NCBI GenBank assembly: GCA_035528475.1
Contig: DATKYO010000046.1
Coordinates: 1 to 64,000 of the forward strand
From: SD8 sp035528475
GTDB taxonomy: Archaea; Halobacteriota; Methanomicrobia; Methanomicrobiales; Methanospirillaceae
Length of the DNA stretch: 64,000 nt
Direction of reading: 5' to 3'
Position 1 is the stretch's first letter; each line of letters begins with the position of its first letter. The position numbers and the translations under genes were made by a program. The notes under the pieces were generated by a model that was given only the letters and a program-made list of their open reading frames with translations, did not search any database and was not told the DNA's origin. Below are positions 24,337 through 32,740 of this stretch, piece by piece.

Positions 24337-25173
24337 ATGGAAATAAAGCTATTGTCTTTTTGGATGAAGAGGGACAGGTTTGAACTGGATAATGAACTGA
24401 AGGGAGAATCTCTGGTCAGGAGGGGCCTCCTCCGTTCATATGAACATGTACCCCAGCTCGCACTCATGCCAGAATTGAATGTGGTGAAGCTGGGAGGACA
24501 TGGCATCATCGATTACGGGAAGGACGTGGTCATGCCCCTTGTGCATGAGATCGGGGAACTCTCAAAAGAGCACCAGATACTTGTGGTAACCGGCGGAGGG
24601 GTGAGAGTCCGGCATATACTCGATGTGGGGATGAACCTGGGTATGCCCACCGGAGTACTGGCCGAACTGGCAGGAAAGATCAGCGAGCAGAATGCCATCA
24701 TGATGTCCATTCTGCTCTCCCCTTACAGGGGAACCAGGATTCATACCCCCGATTTGCTGGAACTCCCCATGCTCCTCAATCTCGGCGTCCTTCCGGTCAT
24801 TCACGGCACTCCCCCGTATGGCCTGTTTGAGCAACCGGCAGAGATCGGGTCAATTCCACCGCACCGCACAGATACGGGGGCATTTTTAGCTGCGGAGGTA
24901 CTGGGAGCAAAAAGGCTGGTTCTGGTAAAGAATGTCGACGGTCTCTACACCAAAAACCCATTTAACCACCCTGATGCGGAACTGATTCCTGAAATCTCTG
25001 CACACGAACTAATCGAGATGGACATGCACGATATGGTGCTTGAACCAAAAGTGGTTGAATTCCTGCGTTACTCAAAGAACTTAAAATCGGTTCGTATCGT
25101 AAACGGCCATAAATCCGGAAATATAAAGAGAGCCCTGGAAGATGAAGACGTGGGAACCATAATCAGAGCATGA
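24337..25173 (+). CDS. Molybdenum storage protein (MosA/MosB)-like amino acid kinase-fold protein
   Basis: In Azotobacter the MosA/MosB hexamer packs over a hundred Mo or W atoms as polyoxometalate clusters, driven by ATP. This 278-residue protein shares their amino acid kinase fold and several detailed stretches: VKLGG (50-54), PLVHEIGELSKEHQILVVTGGGVRVRH around 67-93, IPPHRTDTGAF (173-183) and KNVDGLYTKNP (198-208). UMP kinase is the other relative, but the IPPHRxDTGAF block and the low similarity to archaeal PyrH favour MoSto. Neighbours are two oxyanion transporters, which supports Mo/W storage. Whether one subunit can replace the A/B pair is unknown. Confidence 0.78.
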   Translation: MEIKLLSFWMKRDRFELDNELKGESLVRRGLLRSYEHVPQLALMPELNVVKLGGHGIIDYGKDVVMPLVHEIGELSKEHQILVVTGGGVRVRHILDVGMNLGMPTGVLAELAGKISEQNAIMMSILLSPYRGTRIHTPDLLELPMLLNLGVLPVIHGTPPYGLFEQPAEIGSIPPHRTDTGAFLAAEVLGAKRLVLVKNVDGLYTKNPFNHPDAELIPEISAHELIEMDMHDMVLEPKVVEFLRYSKNLKSVRIVNGHKSGNIKRALEDEDVGTIIRA

Positions 25174-25213
25174 GTGCGTAGAAATCCTTCAATTTCGGGA
25201 AAAGCAAAAGGCT

Positions 25214-26359
25214 GTGAACCAGGTGGAAGACAATCAGTCACCCAGAATCCGGTTTGATCTCGCTGAATTGGCCGGTAGTATGGGGGATTTTGGCACCATC
25301 CTCCCCCTCGTACTGGCAGTAGCCCTGGTATCCGGTCTTGATATAGGATATATTTTCCTTTTTTTTGGTATCTGGTTCATAATAAGCGGGGTGATATACC
25401 GGCTTCCGGTGCCGGTGGAGCCGATGAAGGCTATTGCAGTCATTGCAATCGCCGAGGCACTCAGCCCGGATGAGATAGCGGCGGCAGGAATTCTCCTGGG
25501 TTTGATATTCTTATTTTTTAGCATCGGCGGGTGGATGAATGCCTTGAAAAAGTGGATGCCTGAAAGTGTTATCAGGGGAATCCAGCTTGGACTTGCACTC
25601 CTTCTTCTCAAGACCTCTGCAGGATTCCTCCTGGAAGATCCCCTGTATTTTGGGTTGGGGTTAGCCGTCATTCTGGTATTGTATTTTATTTCAAGATGGC
25701 GCGGGATTCCCGATGTCTCGTCACTTTTGCTGATAGGCATTGCGCTCGGGGCGGGCATCTTTCTCAATGGTGTCCCCAAAATTGTCCTTCTCTCGGCCCC
25801 GCAATTGGTCCTCCCCAATCCTGGCGCATTTCTTCCTGCACTCACCATTCTTGTCATTCCCCAGGCGCTCCTCACGCTCACTAATGCCATCCTGGCCACA
25901 TCTCTCCTGTCACGGGACCTGTTTGCCATTGAGATCAAACCTGCCCGGCTTTCCCGCACCATCGGGTTGATGAACCTAATATCCGTTCCTTTTGGTGGCC
26001 TGCCCATGTGCCACGGAGCCGGTGGTATGGCTGCCCAGTACCGCTTCGGGGCCAGGACAGGGGGTGCAAATATCATTGCCGGGGGCATCCTTCTCATTCT
26101 GGCCCTTTTCTTTGCCAGCCCTGCGATAGTCGGTCTCATTTCAGTGGGAATATATGGGGCTCTTCTTGTCTTTGTGGCCCTTGAACTGGGGCAGCACGCG
26201 AAAAAAACGGATTCCCTGGCCGTAACCCTTGTAATTGGCATTCTCACTCTGGCAACATCGATGACCATTGCATTCCTTGCCGGACTTGTCCTGGCATACA
26301 TTCTCAATTACGCAAAAAAAAGTCGTCGTCGGGAACACATGGAAAATACTGAAAGGTGA
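25214..26359 (+). CDS. MOT1-type molybdate transporter
   Basis: This 381-residue protein has ten or more membrane helices and belongs to the MOT1 group within the sulfate-permease superfamily, high-affinity molybdate carriers first described in plants and algae. The two signature blocks are present: LAGSMGDFGTILPLVLA near the N terminus (about 15-31) and PMCHGAGGMAAQYRFGAR (about 258-275). The STAS domain of ordinary sulfate permeases is absent. It starts 40 bases after the storage-protein gene on the same strand, so the two are probably one transcript. Tungstate or sulfate transport cannot be excluded. Confidence 0.88.
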   Translation: MNQVEDNQSPRIRFDLAELAGSMGDFGTILPLVLAVALVSGLDIGYIFLFFGIWFIISGVIYRLPVPVEPMKAIAVIAIAEALSPDEIAAAGILLGLIFLFFSIGGWMNALKKWMPESVIRGIQLGLALLLLKTSAGFLLEDPLYFGLGLAVILVLYFISRWRGIPDVSSLLLIGIALGAGIFLNGVPKIVLLSAPQLVLPNPGAFLPALTILVIPQALLTLTNAILATSLLSRDLFAIEIKPARLSRTIGLMNLISVPFGGLPMCHGAGGMAAQYRFGARTGGANIIAGGILLILALFFASPAIVGLISVGIYGALLVFVALELGQHAKKTDSLAVTLVIGILTLATSMTIAFLAGLVLAYILNYAKKSRRREHMENTER

Positions 26360-26476
26360 GGAGTCCATTGAGGATCAAAATCACCTTTCATTCCTTTGGC
26401 ATCCTGAACCGCTGATGTCCATAGCTGGTGATTAGGTAAGTCAGAGGGGATCAGACATGGAATCGATAACACAACA

Positions 26477-26501
26477 CCACACAGGCCCCCTACCCGTGTG
26501 G
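26477..26501. terminator. Stem-loop between MOT1 and tupA 3' ends
   Basis: CCACAC and GTGTGG form a six-pair stem, extended by GG/CC after one mismatch, around a C-rich loop. It lies about 120 bases after the MOT1 stop, in the convergent gap with tupA. It may end the MOT1 transcript; a U-run does not follow closely on the plus strand. Confidence 0.35.
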
Positions 26502-26560
26502 TTGAATAGCAATTGGTTAATATGGTAAATAAATTATCCTATTATTCTTTAATAGTTAAT

Positions 26561-26568
26561 AAAAAAAA
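26561..26568 (-). terminator. U-run terminator of tupA
   Basis: Eight A on the plus strand give a run of eight U in the tupA transcript, starting about 15 bases after its stop codon, followed by more AT-rich sequence. Such U-runs end transcription in archaea without a hairpin. Confidence 0.55.
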
Positions 26569-26582
26569 GTTAATTGTTTTGC

Positions 26583-27572
26583 TCATGCAGCAGCAGGAGT
26601 AGTTTCCGCAGCCGGACTTGAGCAGTCACAGTTAAACTGGGTGCATTCTCGGTTAATGGGGGAGAAGAGATTCTTTCCGTACTTGTCCACCCCAAAGCTG
26701 CCAATTTCATCCTGGACATCCTGGGAGATCAAAAAGTCGACAAAGTTGTTTGCCATGGATATCTCCTCGGGCGCGAAGTTCTCATTGTAGACCGTGATAA
26801 CGCTGTAGATATTCAACAGGATGTCCCCCTCATCGATCAGGGGCACAAGGGCCAGATCGCCCTTGTATGCAAGGTAGGTTCCTTCGTCAGAAAGGGTATA
26901 GGCATCTTTCTCGTTAGATAGTTGCAGGGTCTCTCCCATTCCTCTCCCTGCCTCGATATACCAGGGACCTGATTTCTGGATTTCGGTTGCATAATCAAAG
27001 CCTGCGGCCGCCCAGATGGCCTTTTCCTTGGAGTGTGTTCCGGAGTTATCACCACGGGAAGCGAAAAGCACGCCCGGAGTTTCAGCCTGGCCGAGCTCAT
27101 ACAGTTTTTGGAATGCAGCCTCGGGTTCCATTCCCTTTATTCCGGCAGGGTCATCCTCCGGTCCCACGATGATGAAATAGTTATAGGCAAAACATCGCCG
27201 GTTCATGCCATGTCCCGCGTCCATGAAAGCCTTTTCCTGGCTTGGTGAGTGAACGGCCAGGACGTCAGCATCGCCGCGGCTGGCAATCTCAATTGCCTTG
27301 CCTGTCCCTTGCGAGGTGATCAGGAGATCTACGTTATACATCTCTTCAAACATCGGCTTTAAATGGTCAAGCAGACCGGTGTCATAAAGGCTGGTGGTGG
27401 TAGCCAGCAATAATTTTTCTTTTGGCCCTGCTGCGGCGGTTGGTTCGGCTGTCGGCGAAGTGCCGGATTGTTCTGGTGCGGTGGTACACCCTGCGAGGCA
27501 TACTCCCATCACTACAATTGCGGCCATGGCCAGAAGCACAATAGACTGATGCATCTTCTTCATCTTTCTCAC
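26583..27572 (-). CDS. tupA: Tungstate-binding lipoprotein of TupABC transporter
   Basis: This 329-residue extracytoplasmic binding protein captures tungstate for TupB/TupC. A lipoprotein signal ends in LAGC (C29), followed by a Thr/Ala/Pro-rich linker. The mature part opens with LLLATTTSLYDTGLLDHLKP, the TupA signature in which TTTS contacts the oxyanion, and continues with SQGTGKAIEIASRGDADVLAVHSP and FASRGDNSGTHSKE. It is split from tupBC by about 3.2 kb that holds the storage and MOT1 genes. GTG at 27572 and ATG at 27563 are both possible starts. An operator-like site lies at 27651-27672. Confidence 0.92.
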   Translation of the reverse strand: MRKMKKMHQSIVLLAMAAIVVMGVCLAGCTTAPEQSGTSPTAEPTAAAGPKEKLLLATTTSLYDTGLLDHLKPMFEEMYNVDLLITSQGTGKAIEIASRGDADVLAVHSPSQEKAFMDAGHGMNRRCFAYNYFIIVGPEDDPAGIKGMEPEAAFQKLYELGQAETPGVLFASRGDNSGTHSKEKAIWAAAGFDYATEIQKSGPWYIEAGRGMGETLQLSNEKDAYTLSDEGTYLAYKGDLALVPLIDEGDILLNIYSVITVYNENFAPEEISMANNFVDFLISQDVQDEIGSFGVDKYGKNLFSPINRECTQFNCDCSSPAAETTPAAA

Positions 27573-27650
27573 GTCTCAACACTACTACGACATTAAAAAA
27601 GAACATTTCTATTTAATCTTTAGTTTATTTAAATAAAATAACTTAACAAT

Positions 27651-27672
27651 TGGAATAGCAGTTGATTAACCC
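27651..27672. promoter_or_regulatory. Operator-like palindrome between tupA and hisD (site C)
   Basis: This site agrees with the ideal 22-base palindrome at 16 of 22 positions, with core CAGTTGAT shared with site A and arms TGGAATA and TTAACCC. It is flanked by AACAATTGG and CAATTGG. It lies 79 bases before the tupA start and 69 bases before hisD on the other strand. Confidence 0.45.
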
Positions 27673-27740
27673 AATTGGTAAATATATCCTGCAAAGAGGG
27701 AACGAACCTTTAACTTCATGCTGGTATTATTGTTTCGGGC

Positions 27741-28991
27741 ATGTGGAAGACGGTGAGTGTTGATTGGTGGATAAAACGACGAAAATCCGGGATCTCTTCA
27801 GTGCAGGAGGCAGTGGAGGAGATAGTCGGAAGTGTCCGGTCAGGCGGCGACCAGGCGCTCCGTGAACTTACCGCCCGGTTCGACGGAATAACCCTGGATG
27901 AAATCCGGATAGAAGAGAGTCGGATTGAATCTGCCTATCATGAGGTGAATAATGCCCTGGTCGAAAGTCTTATCGAGGCCGAGGCACGGATATCCCGGTT
28001 CCACGAGATGCAGATGCCAAAAAAGCTCTGGCTGGAGCAGGTGGAGCCCGGAATTGTTCTCGGTGTAAAGACCACGCCCCTGGAACGGATTGGTGCATAT
28101 GTCCCGGGCGGGCGGGCGGCGTATCCCACTACAGCGCTTATGTGTGCGGTACCCGCCAGGGTTGCGGGAGTCTCGTCGATCTGCTGCTGCACACCACCGC
28201 CTGTGCACCCTGCAACCCTTGTGGCCATGGATATTGCAGGAGTTGATGAGGTCTATTCAGTGGGAGGGGCCCAGGCTATTGCGGCCATGGCCCTGGGAAC
28301 CGAGAGCATTAAACCAGTGCAGAAAATCGTGGGGCCAGGGAATGTATACGTGACAATGGCCAAGATGCTGATGAGAGACCATGCAGAAATTGATTTTCCT
28401 GCCGGACCCAGCGAGATTGCCATTCTGGCCGATGAATCGGGAGATGCAGAGTACATTGCAGCCGATATCCTTGCCCAGGCAGAGCATGATCCGAATGCGG
28501 CCTGTCTTCTTATCACCACTGACCAGGATCTTGCGATAGAAGTGGGCAAATGGCTGGACGCTATGGTGCCGACTGCCCCAAGAAACGAGATCATCACACA
28601 GTCACTGGAAAATGCCGGGTACCTCATTGTCAATACCCTTGCAGATGGCGTGGAGATGGCGAACAAGGTAGCCGCCGAACACCTCTCCCTGCAGGTGGCT
28701 GATCCCCTCAGTATCCTGGAAGGAATACGGCATGCAGGATCAATCTTCATCGGAAAATATTCCTCGGTAGCCTGTGGCGATTATGCATCAGGGACCAACC
28801 ATGTCCTTCCGACTGCCGGATATGCCCGGACATACTCGGGCCTCGACGTCCGCCATTTCATAAAAAACACTTCAATCCAGATTATTTCAAGGGAAGGGCT
28901 GGAAGCAATAGGGGACATTGTTGAGCACATCGCCAGGTCTGAAGGACTTCATGCCCATGCCGATTCCGTATCGATCAGGAGAAAAAAATAG
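27741..28991 (+). CDS. hisD: Histidinol dehydrogenase
   Basis: HisD carries out the last two steps of histidine synthesis, oxidising histidinol to histidine with two NAD and one zinc. The 416-residue protein is full length. The family signature runs through DHAEIDFPAGPSEIAILAD, with the zinc ligand region AQAEHDPNAACLLIT and the catalytic EH pair in AAEHLSLQV. The C-terminal HADSV end is usual. It is isolated from other his genes (hisC is at 38258). Its promoter is shared with tupA but there is no reason to think it belongs to the Mo/W module. Confidence 0.96.
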   Translation: MWKTVSVDWWIKRRKSGISSVQEAVEEIVGSVRSGGDQALRELTARFDGITLDEIRIEESRIESAYHEVNNALVESLIEAEARISRFHEMQMPKKLWLEQVEPGIVLGVKTTPLERIGAYVPGGRAAYPTTALMCAVPARVAGVSSICCCTPPPVHPATLVAMDIAGVDEVYSVGGAQAIAAMALGTESIKPVQKIVGPGNVYVTMAKMLMRDHAEIDFPAGPSEIAILADESGDAEYIAADILAQAEHDPNAACLLITTDQDLAIEVGKWLDAMVPTAPRNEIITQSLENAGYLIVNTLADGVEMANKVAAEHLSLQVADPLSILEGIRHAGSIFIGKYSSVACGDYASGTNHVLPTAGYARTYSGLDVRHFIKNTSIQIISREGLEAIGDIVEHIARSEGLHAHADSVSIRRKK

Positions 28992-29027
28992 CACTATTGA
29001 TGGTATTGAATCGGGATAATCCGACAT

Positions 29028-29540
29028 TCACTTCTTTTTTCTGATCAAAAATGCAGCACCGGCAATTCCCAGGATTGCAAGTGCAGGATAAGGCATTGCA
29101 AGGCTGGGATTTTGTGGTGGCTCGGTAAAAGTGATATTTGCAGAGCAGATTTCCTCATCAATGATCCTGTCCCGGCTCAGTGGTGCTTTTACCACAAAAA
29201 CGCTATAATTGCCGGGTTGAAGCCTTCCGGCAATGAACGCGGTGTTCCATTCATAAACCCATGATCCGTCGCCATTGACGTGCGCCGATGTAAAATAACC
29301 CTGGCCCGCCGGCAGGTTCAGGTTCTCCAGGGTGACTCCCCGATTGTCCAGTCCGGGGCCCATCAGGAAAAGATATACCGCGATGGTATTGGGGATGCTG
29401 GTCTTTCCGGAGAGAAAGATCTTCTCCCCGATATGGCATAACTGGGGGGAGGTCGCGATTGAGATAGGCACCGCCTCACAACATGATATTCCGGAGAGTA
29501 CAAGACAAAGAACGAGCAGAGTCCGGAGATACCTGTGCAT
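29028..29540 (-). CDS. Membrane-anchored exported protein, beta-rich domain
   Basis: This roughly 170-residue protein has an N-terminal signal peptide (YLRTLLVLCLVLSGISCCEAV), an Ig-like or S-layer-associated beta domain (GEKIFLSGKTSIPNTIAVYLFLMGPGLDNRG, GSWVYEWNTAFIAGRLQPGNYSVFVVKAPLSRD), and a C-terminal membrane helix followed by RKKK. This layout is common in methanogen surface proteins that present a GxxxxxGxTxxPxxxxxxxxI-type domain. Function is unknown. The ATG at 29540 is chosen so the signal peptide is N-terminal; 16 residues more are possible. Confidence 0.65.
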   Translation of the reverse strand: MHRYLRTLLVLCLVLSGISCCEAVPISIATSPQLCHIGEKIFLSGKTSIPNTIAVYLFLMGPGLDNRGVTLENLNLPAGQGYFTSAHVNGDGSWVYEWNTAFIAGRLQPGNYSVFVVKAPLSRDRIIDEEICSANITFTEPPQNPSLAMPYPALAILGIAGAAFLIRKKK

Positions 29541-29636
29541 GTCATATCTATAGAGAGGCCGGGAGGTTGAACTTTTCGGTACTGCCATAAGAATTCCACA
29601 ATTTGATGCAATTTTAGGAAAATAATGTATAAAATA

Positions 29637-30959
29637 TCAAAATTCAACCACCATAACCGCTTCCTCCTCCTCCTTTAACTCTCCCTTAAGGTGGGTGGTA
29701 TCGAAGTGGTAGCTTTCCCAGGGGTCATAATCCTCATAAAGTTCGCATTTATCCAGTACATCCACAAATTCCTTCAGAAATATCCGGGGTATTACATCGA
29801 CCCGCCCCCCGAATTTACCCGTCACCTTTTGAATCATGGCCCTGATGAACCGGTGGGTAACCCTGCTCCGGTCAACCTCGGTATATGCCTGGGAATATAT
29901 GTCCATCACCTTGAGGGCTACCTGCTCCAGCTTCCGGGAGTCGAATTTCGAAAGAATGATCTGGGGCTGACGGGGATTGCGGAATCCTTCTGTCTCTATG
30001 ACATTAATCCGGTCAAAAAGGGAGGGAAGCGATCTGATGCCGCGTGGCCCTTCAAAGAAGGCGGGAGTTCCGGTGAAAATGAAATAGCAGTTGGGCATCT
30101 CGCCTCGATCAAGGGTGTCAATGACCTGGCGCAGGATATTATAGCCTTTCTCCCTCTGGTTTCTGGCCTGGGACTGGGTGGTTTCCACTTCATCAACAGC
30201 AACGGCGAGGCCTGAATAACCCGCGTTCACAATGATCCTTACCAGCCCTCTGAGGAAGGTGAGGGCCACCGTCTCATCAATATCTCCCCGAATGCCCGCT
30301 TTTTGCTTGAATTCCCTGCCAATGTTGGGTTCCGCACATATCCAGCCGATCGCCGACTGCGCAGTCTGGAAATCGCCTGCATTATTGGCCTGGTAATACG
30401 TACGGAGGGCAGCGGCAAGGGAGGTATTCAGCTCGCTTATTCCTGCCAGAGAAGTCTCTATCTCTTTGATGGTCGCCTTTTCCAGTGTCTCCTCTTCGGC
30501 CGTTCCCTCGCTGACCTTGAGTATCCTCTCCTCGATGCCGAACAGCCAGCTGTCAATGATTGCCTTTGGGGCATGTTCTTCATCGGCCGTCCTCATAGTC
30601 GCACAAATCTGCTGGTAAATACCTTTTAGCTTGTATAACGGGGAAGTGGCGGAGATCACCACATGTGCTGTCACAAAATTTTTTGATCGTGCAATTTCCA
30701 GCGCTCTGGCCACCAGGAATGTCTTACCACTCCCGTAATCTCCCCTGATAAATTTGAGATCTCCCCCTCCGCGAGTGACAAAGTCCAGTTGTTTGCTTAT
30801 GGCATCTTCCTCTACATCAAGCCCAACAGCAATACGCTCCAGCCTGCTGGCCGGCACCGTCCCCCTGCGGAGAGCATTGATAATATTCATGCTCTCAATT
30901 CCACGGCTGCCGGCTGTTTCAGATACCGCAATATTCGTATATTTCTCCATATTGTCCAA
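29637..30959 (-). CDS. BrxD-like (DUF2791) P-loop ATPase, no BREX partners nearby
   Basis: The 440-residue protein has the DUF2791 layout of the BREX type 2 ATPase BrxD: Walker A GDYGSGKT (73-80), a long helical insert, Walker B LAVAVDEVETTQ (D256, E257), sensor region YFIFTGTPAFFEGPRGIRSLPSLFDR, and a C-terminal helical region. None of the other BREX genes (BrxZ/PglZ, methyltransferase, BrxC, BrxHI helicase) lies in the window. Its first 41 bases overlap the end of the TPR/winged-helix gene, so the two products are probably partners. Defence or DNA-remodelling function is inferred only. Confidence 0.75.
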   Translation of the reverse strand: MDNMEKYTNIAVSETAGSRGIESMNIINALRRGTVPASRLERIAVGLDVEEDAISKQLDFVTRGGGDLKFIRGDYGSGKTFLVARALEIARSKNFVTAHVVISATSPLYKLKGIYQQICATMRTADEEHAPKAIIDSWLFGIEERILKVSEGTAEEETLEKATIKEIETSLAGISELNTSLAAALRTYYQANNAGDFQTAQSAIGWICAEPNIGREFKQKAGIRGDIDETVALTFLRGLVRIIVNAGYSGLAVAVDEVETTQSQARNQREKGYNILRQVIDTLDRGEMPNCYFIFTGTPAFFEGPRGIRSLPSLFDRINVIETEGFRNPRQPQIILSKFDSRKLEQVALKVMDIYSQAYTEVDRSRVTHRFIRAMIQKVTGKFGGRVDVIPRIFLKEFVDVLDKCELYEDYDPWESYHFDTTHLKGELKEEEEAVMVVEF

Positions 30960-32736
30960 CGCCTTTCTTTTCGATTATTTGTACCCCTTTTGAGGCAGAT
31001 TTTCGGATGATCCTGTTCACAAACCCCGCAGCCCGCCTGGTGCCAAGAAGTGTACGAAGATCCATTTCGTTTGCCCTGCGGTGAGCCTTCAAAAACTCCA
31101 GTATCTTTTTTTCGTTTTCATCAAGTTCAAGAATTGCATGAAGGGTCTCCGAAGGCAGTATCGCTTCCTCACTCCGCCTGCCAGCAGAATGAAAGACTGG
31201 AAGATCATAAAGTGTCCTTTCCTTGCAGGTTTCAATCAGACTCATAAAGTCTCCCGGATGCAGGCCATGCGAATGAGGGGGAATGATATCCAGGCCCCGC
31301 AGGCAGTGCTCCTTGCACGCAGGGAAATCATTCTCTTCCAGGGCGTCTGATGCGGCCAGGAGTAAAGATATCGCGAGATATTCCTTGCCCTGCGAATTGA
31401 GCATCGATATCCTTGACTCAAGCCGCTGGATTAGCCTGTCCTTCAGTCTCTTCAACGTGTAAAGGCGGTAATCCCTGTCAATAATAAGGCCGGCTACCCT
31501 GACGATATCAGAGGTTTTTCGGACATTATTCAGGATATAGATCATGACCTTTTCACATTCCCGCATGTCTTTCTGGGCTGAGAGGAATTTGGCATATTCG
31601 CACCCGCCCTCCAGGTAATCGCTCCGATAGGCCCGGTAATACCATGATCTGGCCTCTGAAATATCCCCTGTTTCCTCGTAAAACCGGGCCTGGGCCAGAA
31701 GGCATACCACGTTGGCCTGTCCTGACAACAGATCCATGAAAATGGGGGCTGCTTTCCGGTGTGGATAATAAGTGAGAAGAAAAGTCCGCATTGAGGCAAG
31801 CGTCTCTGCAAGAAGGTTCGGATCGCTCATCGAAGCAAGCAGTGAATTAACCCGTGAAATATAGTGATTGAGGGCGTTTTCACTTTCACCGGCCATGGCC
31901 AGCAGTTCACATTCCATGAGGAAAAAGAGGGGATCCGGTGGACTTTCAATATCTTTCCGGAGAGAAATGCAGGCTGAAATGGCGTCTTTGAACATCCCTT
32001 TCTCTTTCAAAAGCATTATATGATCGAGTGCGAGCTCCATATCTCCTGTATTCCGAATGTACAATGGATATTGGGACAGAGCAGTATCAGGATATAACCT
32101 GGACATTGCGAACAGGTATCTCCTGGCAAAAGCGGGATTGTTAGTCTTTTCGAAGGCCTCTCCGGCTATAAGGGAAACCTCTTTAAATTCCTCGCAGGCC
32201 GTAAGGATCCTGATATACTCGATATCCGAAATGCCCTTGCCCCGCGATTTTTCATATATCTCAAGTGCCTCTTTCGGTTCTCCTGAATCCAGAAGGGCTT
32301 GAATGAGGGCGCGTGTGTCATCCTCTCTCCCGGACATCGTAAAAAGTCTGCGAAGCACCGCTATGGCAGACCTTGGATCACCCGAGGAGAGGAGATAAGC
32401 GCCATAACTGCGTAAAGCTTCCTGATTTTCAGGATCCAGTATAACAGCCCTTGCATATTCTGCAATAGCCTGTTCATCGCCTTTTTTTTCAAGAACCTTT
32501 CCAAGGTAACTGTGGACATATGATGAATCGGGCATTCTACAGACCAAATCTTTAAAATAAGCTTCAGATTCGTCCAAACGCCCCATATGAAATAAATTTG
32601 CGGCGCAGAGAATCATGATTGACGGATCCTCGTCACTGGTTATGATATTCCTGCACAAGGTATAGGATTCTTCGTGCCTTCCATCCTGGAAAAGGAGAAA
32701 TGCCTCCCCTTTCATATCATAAGGCCCATTATCCAT
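30919..32736 (-). CDS. TPR-repeat protein with C-terminal winged-helix-like domain
   Basis: This 605-residue soluble protein is built from about ten TPR-like helix pairs over residues 1-470 (for example AANLFHMGRLDESEAYFKDLV and LGKVLEKKGDEQAIAEYARAV). Its last 70 residues (ILELDENEKKILEFLKAHRRANEMDLRTLLGTRRAAGFVNRIIRKSASKGV) read like a winged-helix DNA-binding or protein-contact domain. No enzyme motif is seen. It follows the glycosyltransferase gene by four bases and overlaps the BrxD-like ATPase gene, so it may couple ATPase action to DNA or to a partner. Confidence 0.65.
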   Translation of the reverse strand: MDNGPYDMKGEAFLLFQDGRHEESYTLCRNIITSDEDPSIMILCAANLFHMGRLDESEAYFKDLVCRMPDSSYVHSYLGKVLEKKGDEQAIAEYARAVILDPENQEALRSYGAYLLSSGDPRSAIAVLRRLFTMSGREDDTRALIQALLDSGEPKEALEIYEKSRGKGISDIEYIRILTACEEFKEVSLIAGEAFEKTNNPAFARRYLFAMSRLYPDTALSQYPLYIRNTGDMELALDHIMLLKEKGMFKDAISACISLRKDIESPPDPLFFLMECELLAMAGESENALNHYISRVNSLLASMSDPNLLAETLASMRTFLLTYYPHRKAAPIFMDLLSGQANVVCLLAQARFYEETGDISEARSWYYRAYRSDYLEGGCEYAKFLSAQKDMRECEKVMIYILNNVRKTSDIVRVAGLIIDRDYRLYTLKRLKDRLIQRLESRISMLNSQGKEYLAISLLLAASDALEENDFPACKEHCLRGLDIIPPHSHGLHPGDFMSLIETCKERTLYDLPVFHSAGRRSEEAILPSETLHAILELDENEKKILEFLKAHRRANEMDLRTLLGTRRAAGFVNRIIRKSASKGVQIIEKKGVGQYGEIYEYCGI

Positions 32737-32740
32737 CTCT

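Noticed and set aside
25234..26307. Minus-strand open frame of 357 residues opposite the MOT1 gene
   Set aside because: It is antisense to a gene with clear family motifs, is rich in Arg, Pro and Met in no protein-like order, and resembles no family. It arises from codon bias on the opposite strand.
26504..26525. Further copy of the Mo/W palindrome around CAATTG in the MOT1-tupA gap
   Set aside because: Only the left half agrees (5 of 8 outer positions); the right half does not, and the site lies between two gene ends where an operator is not expected.
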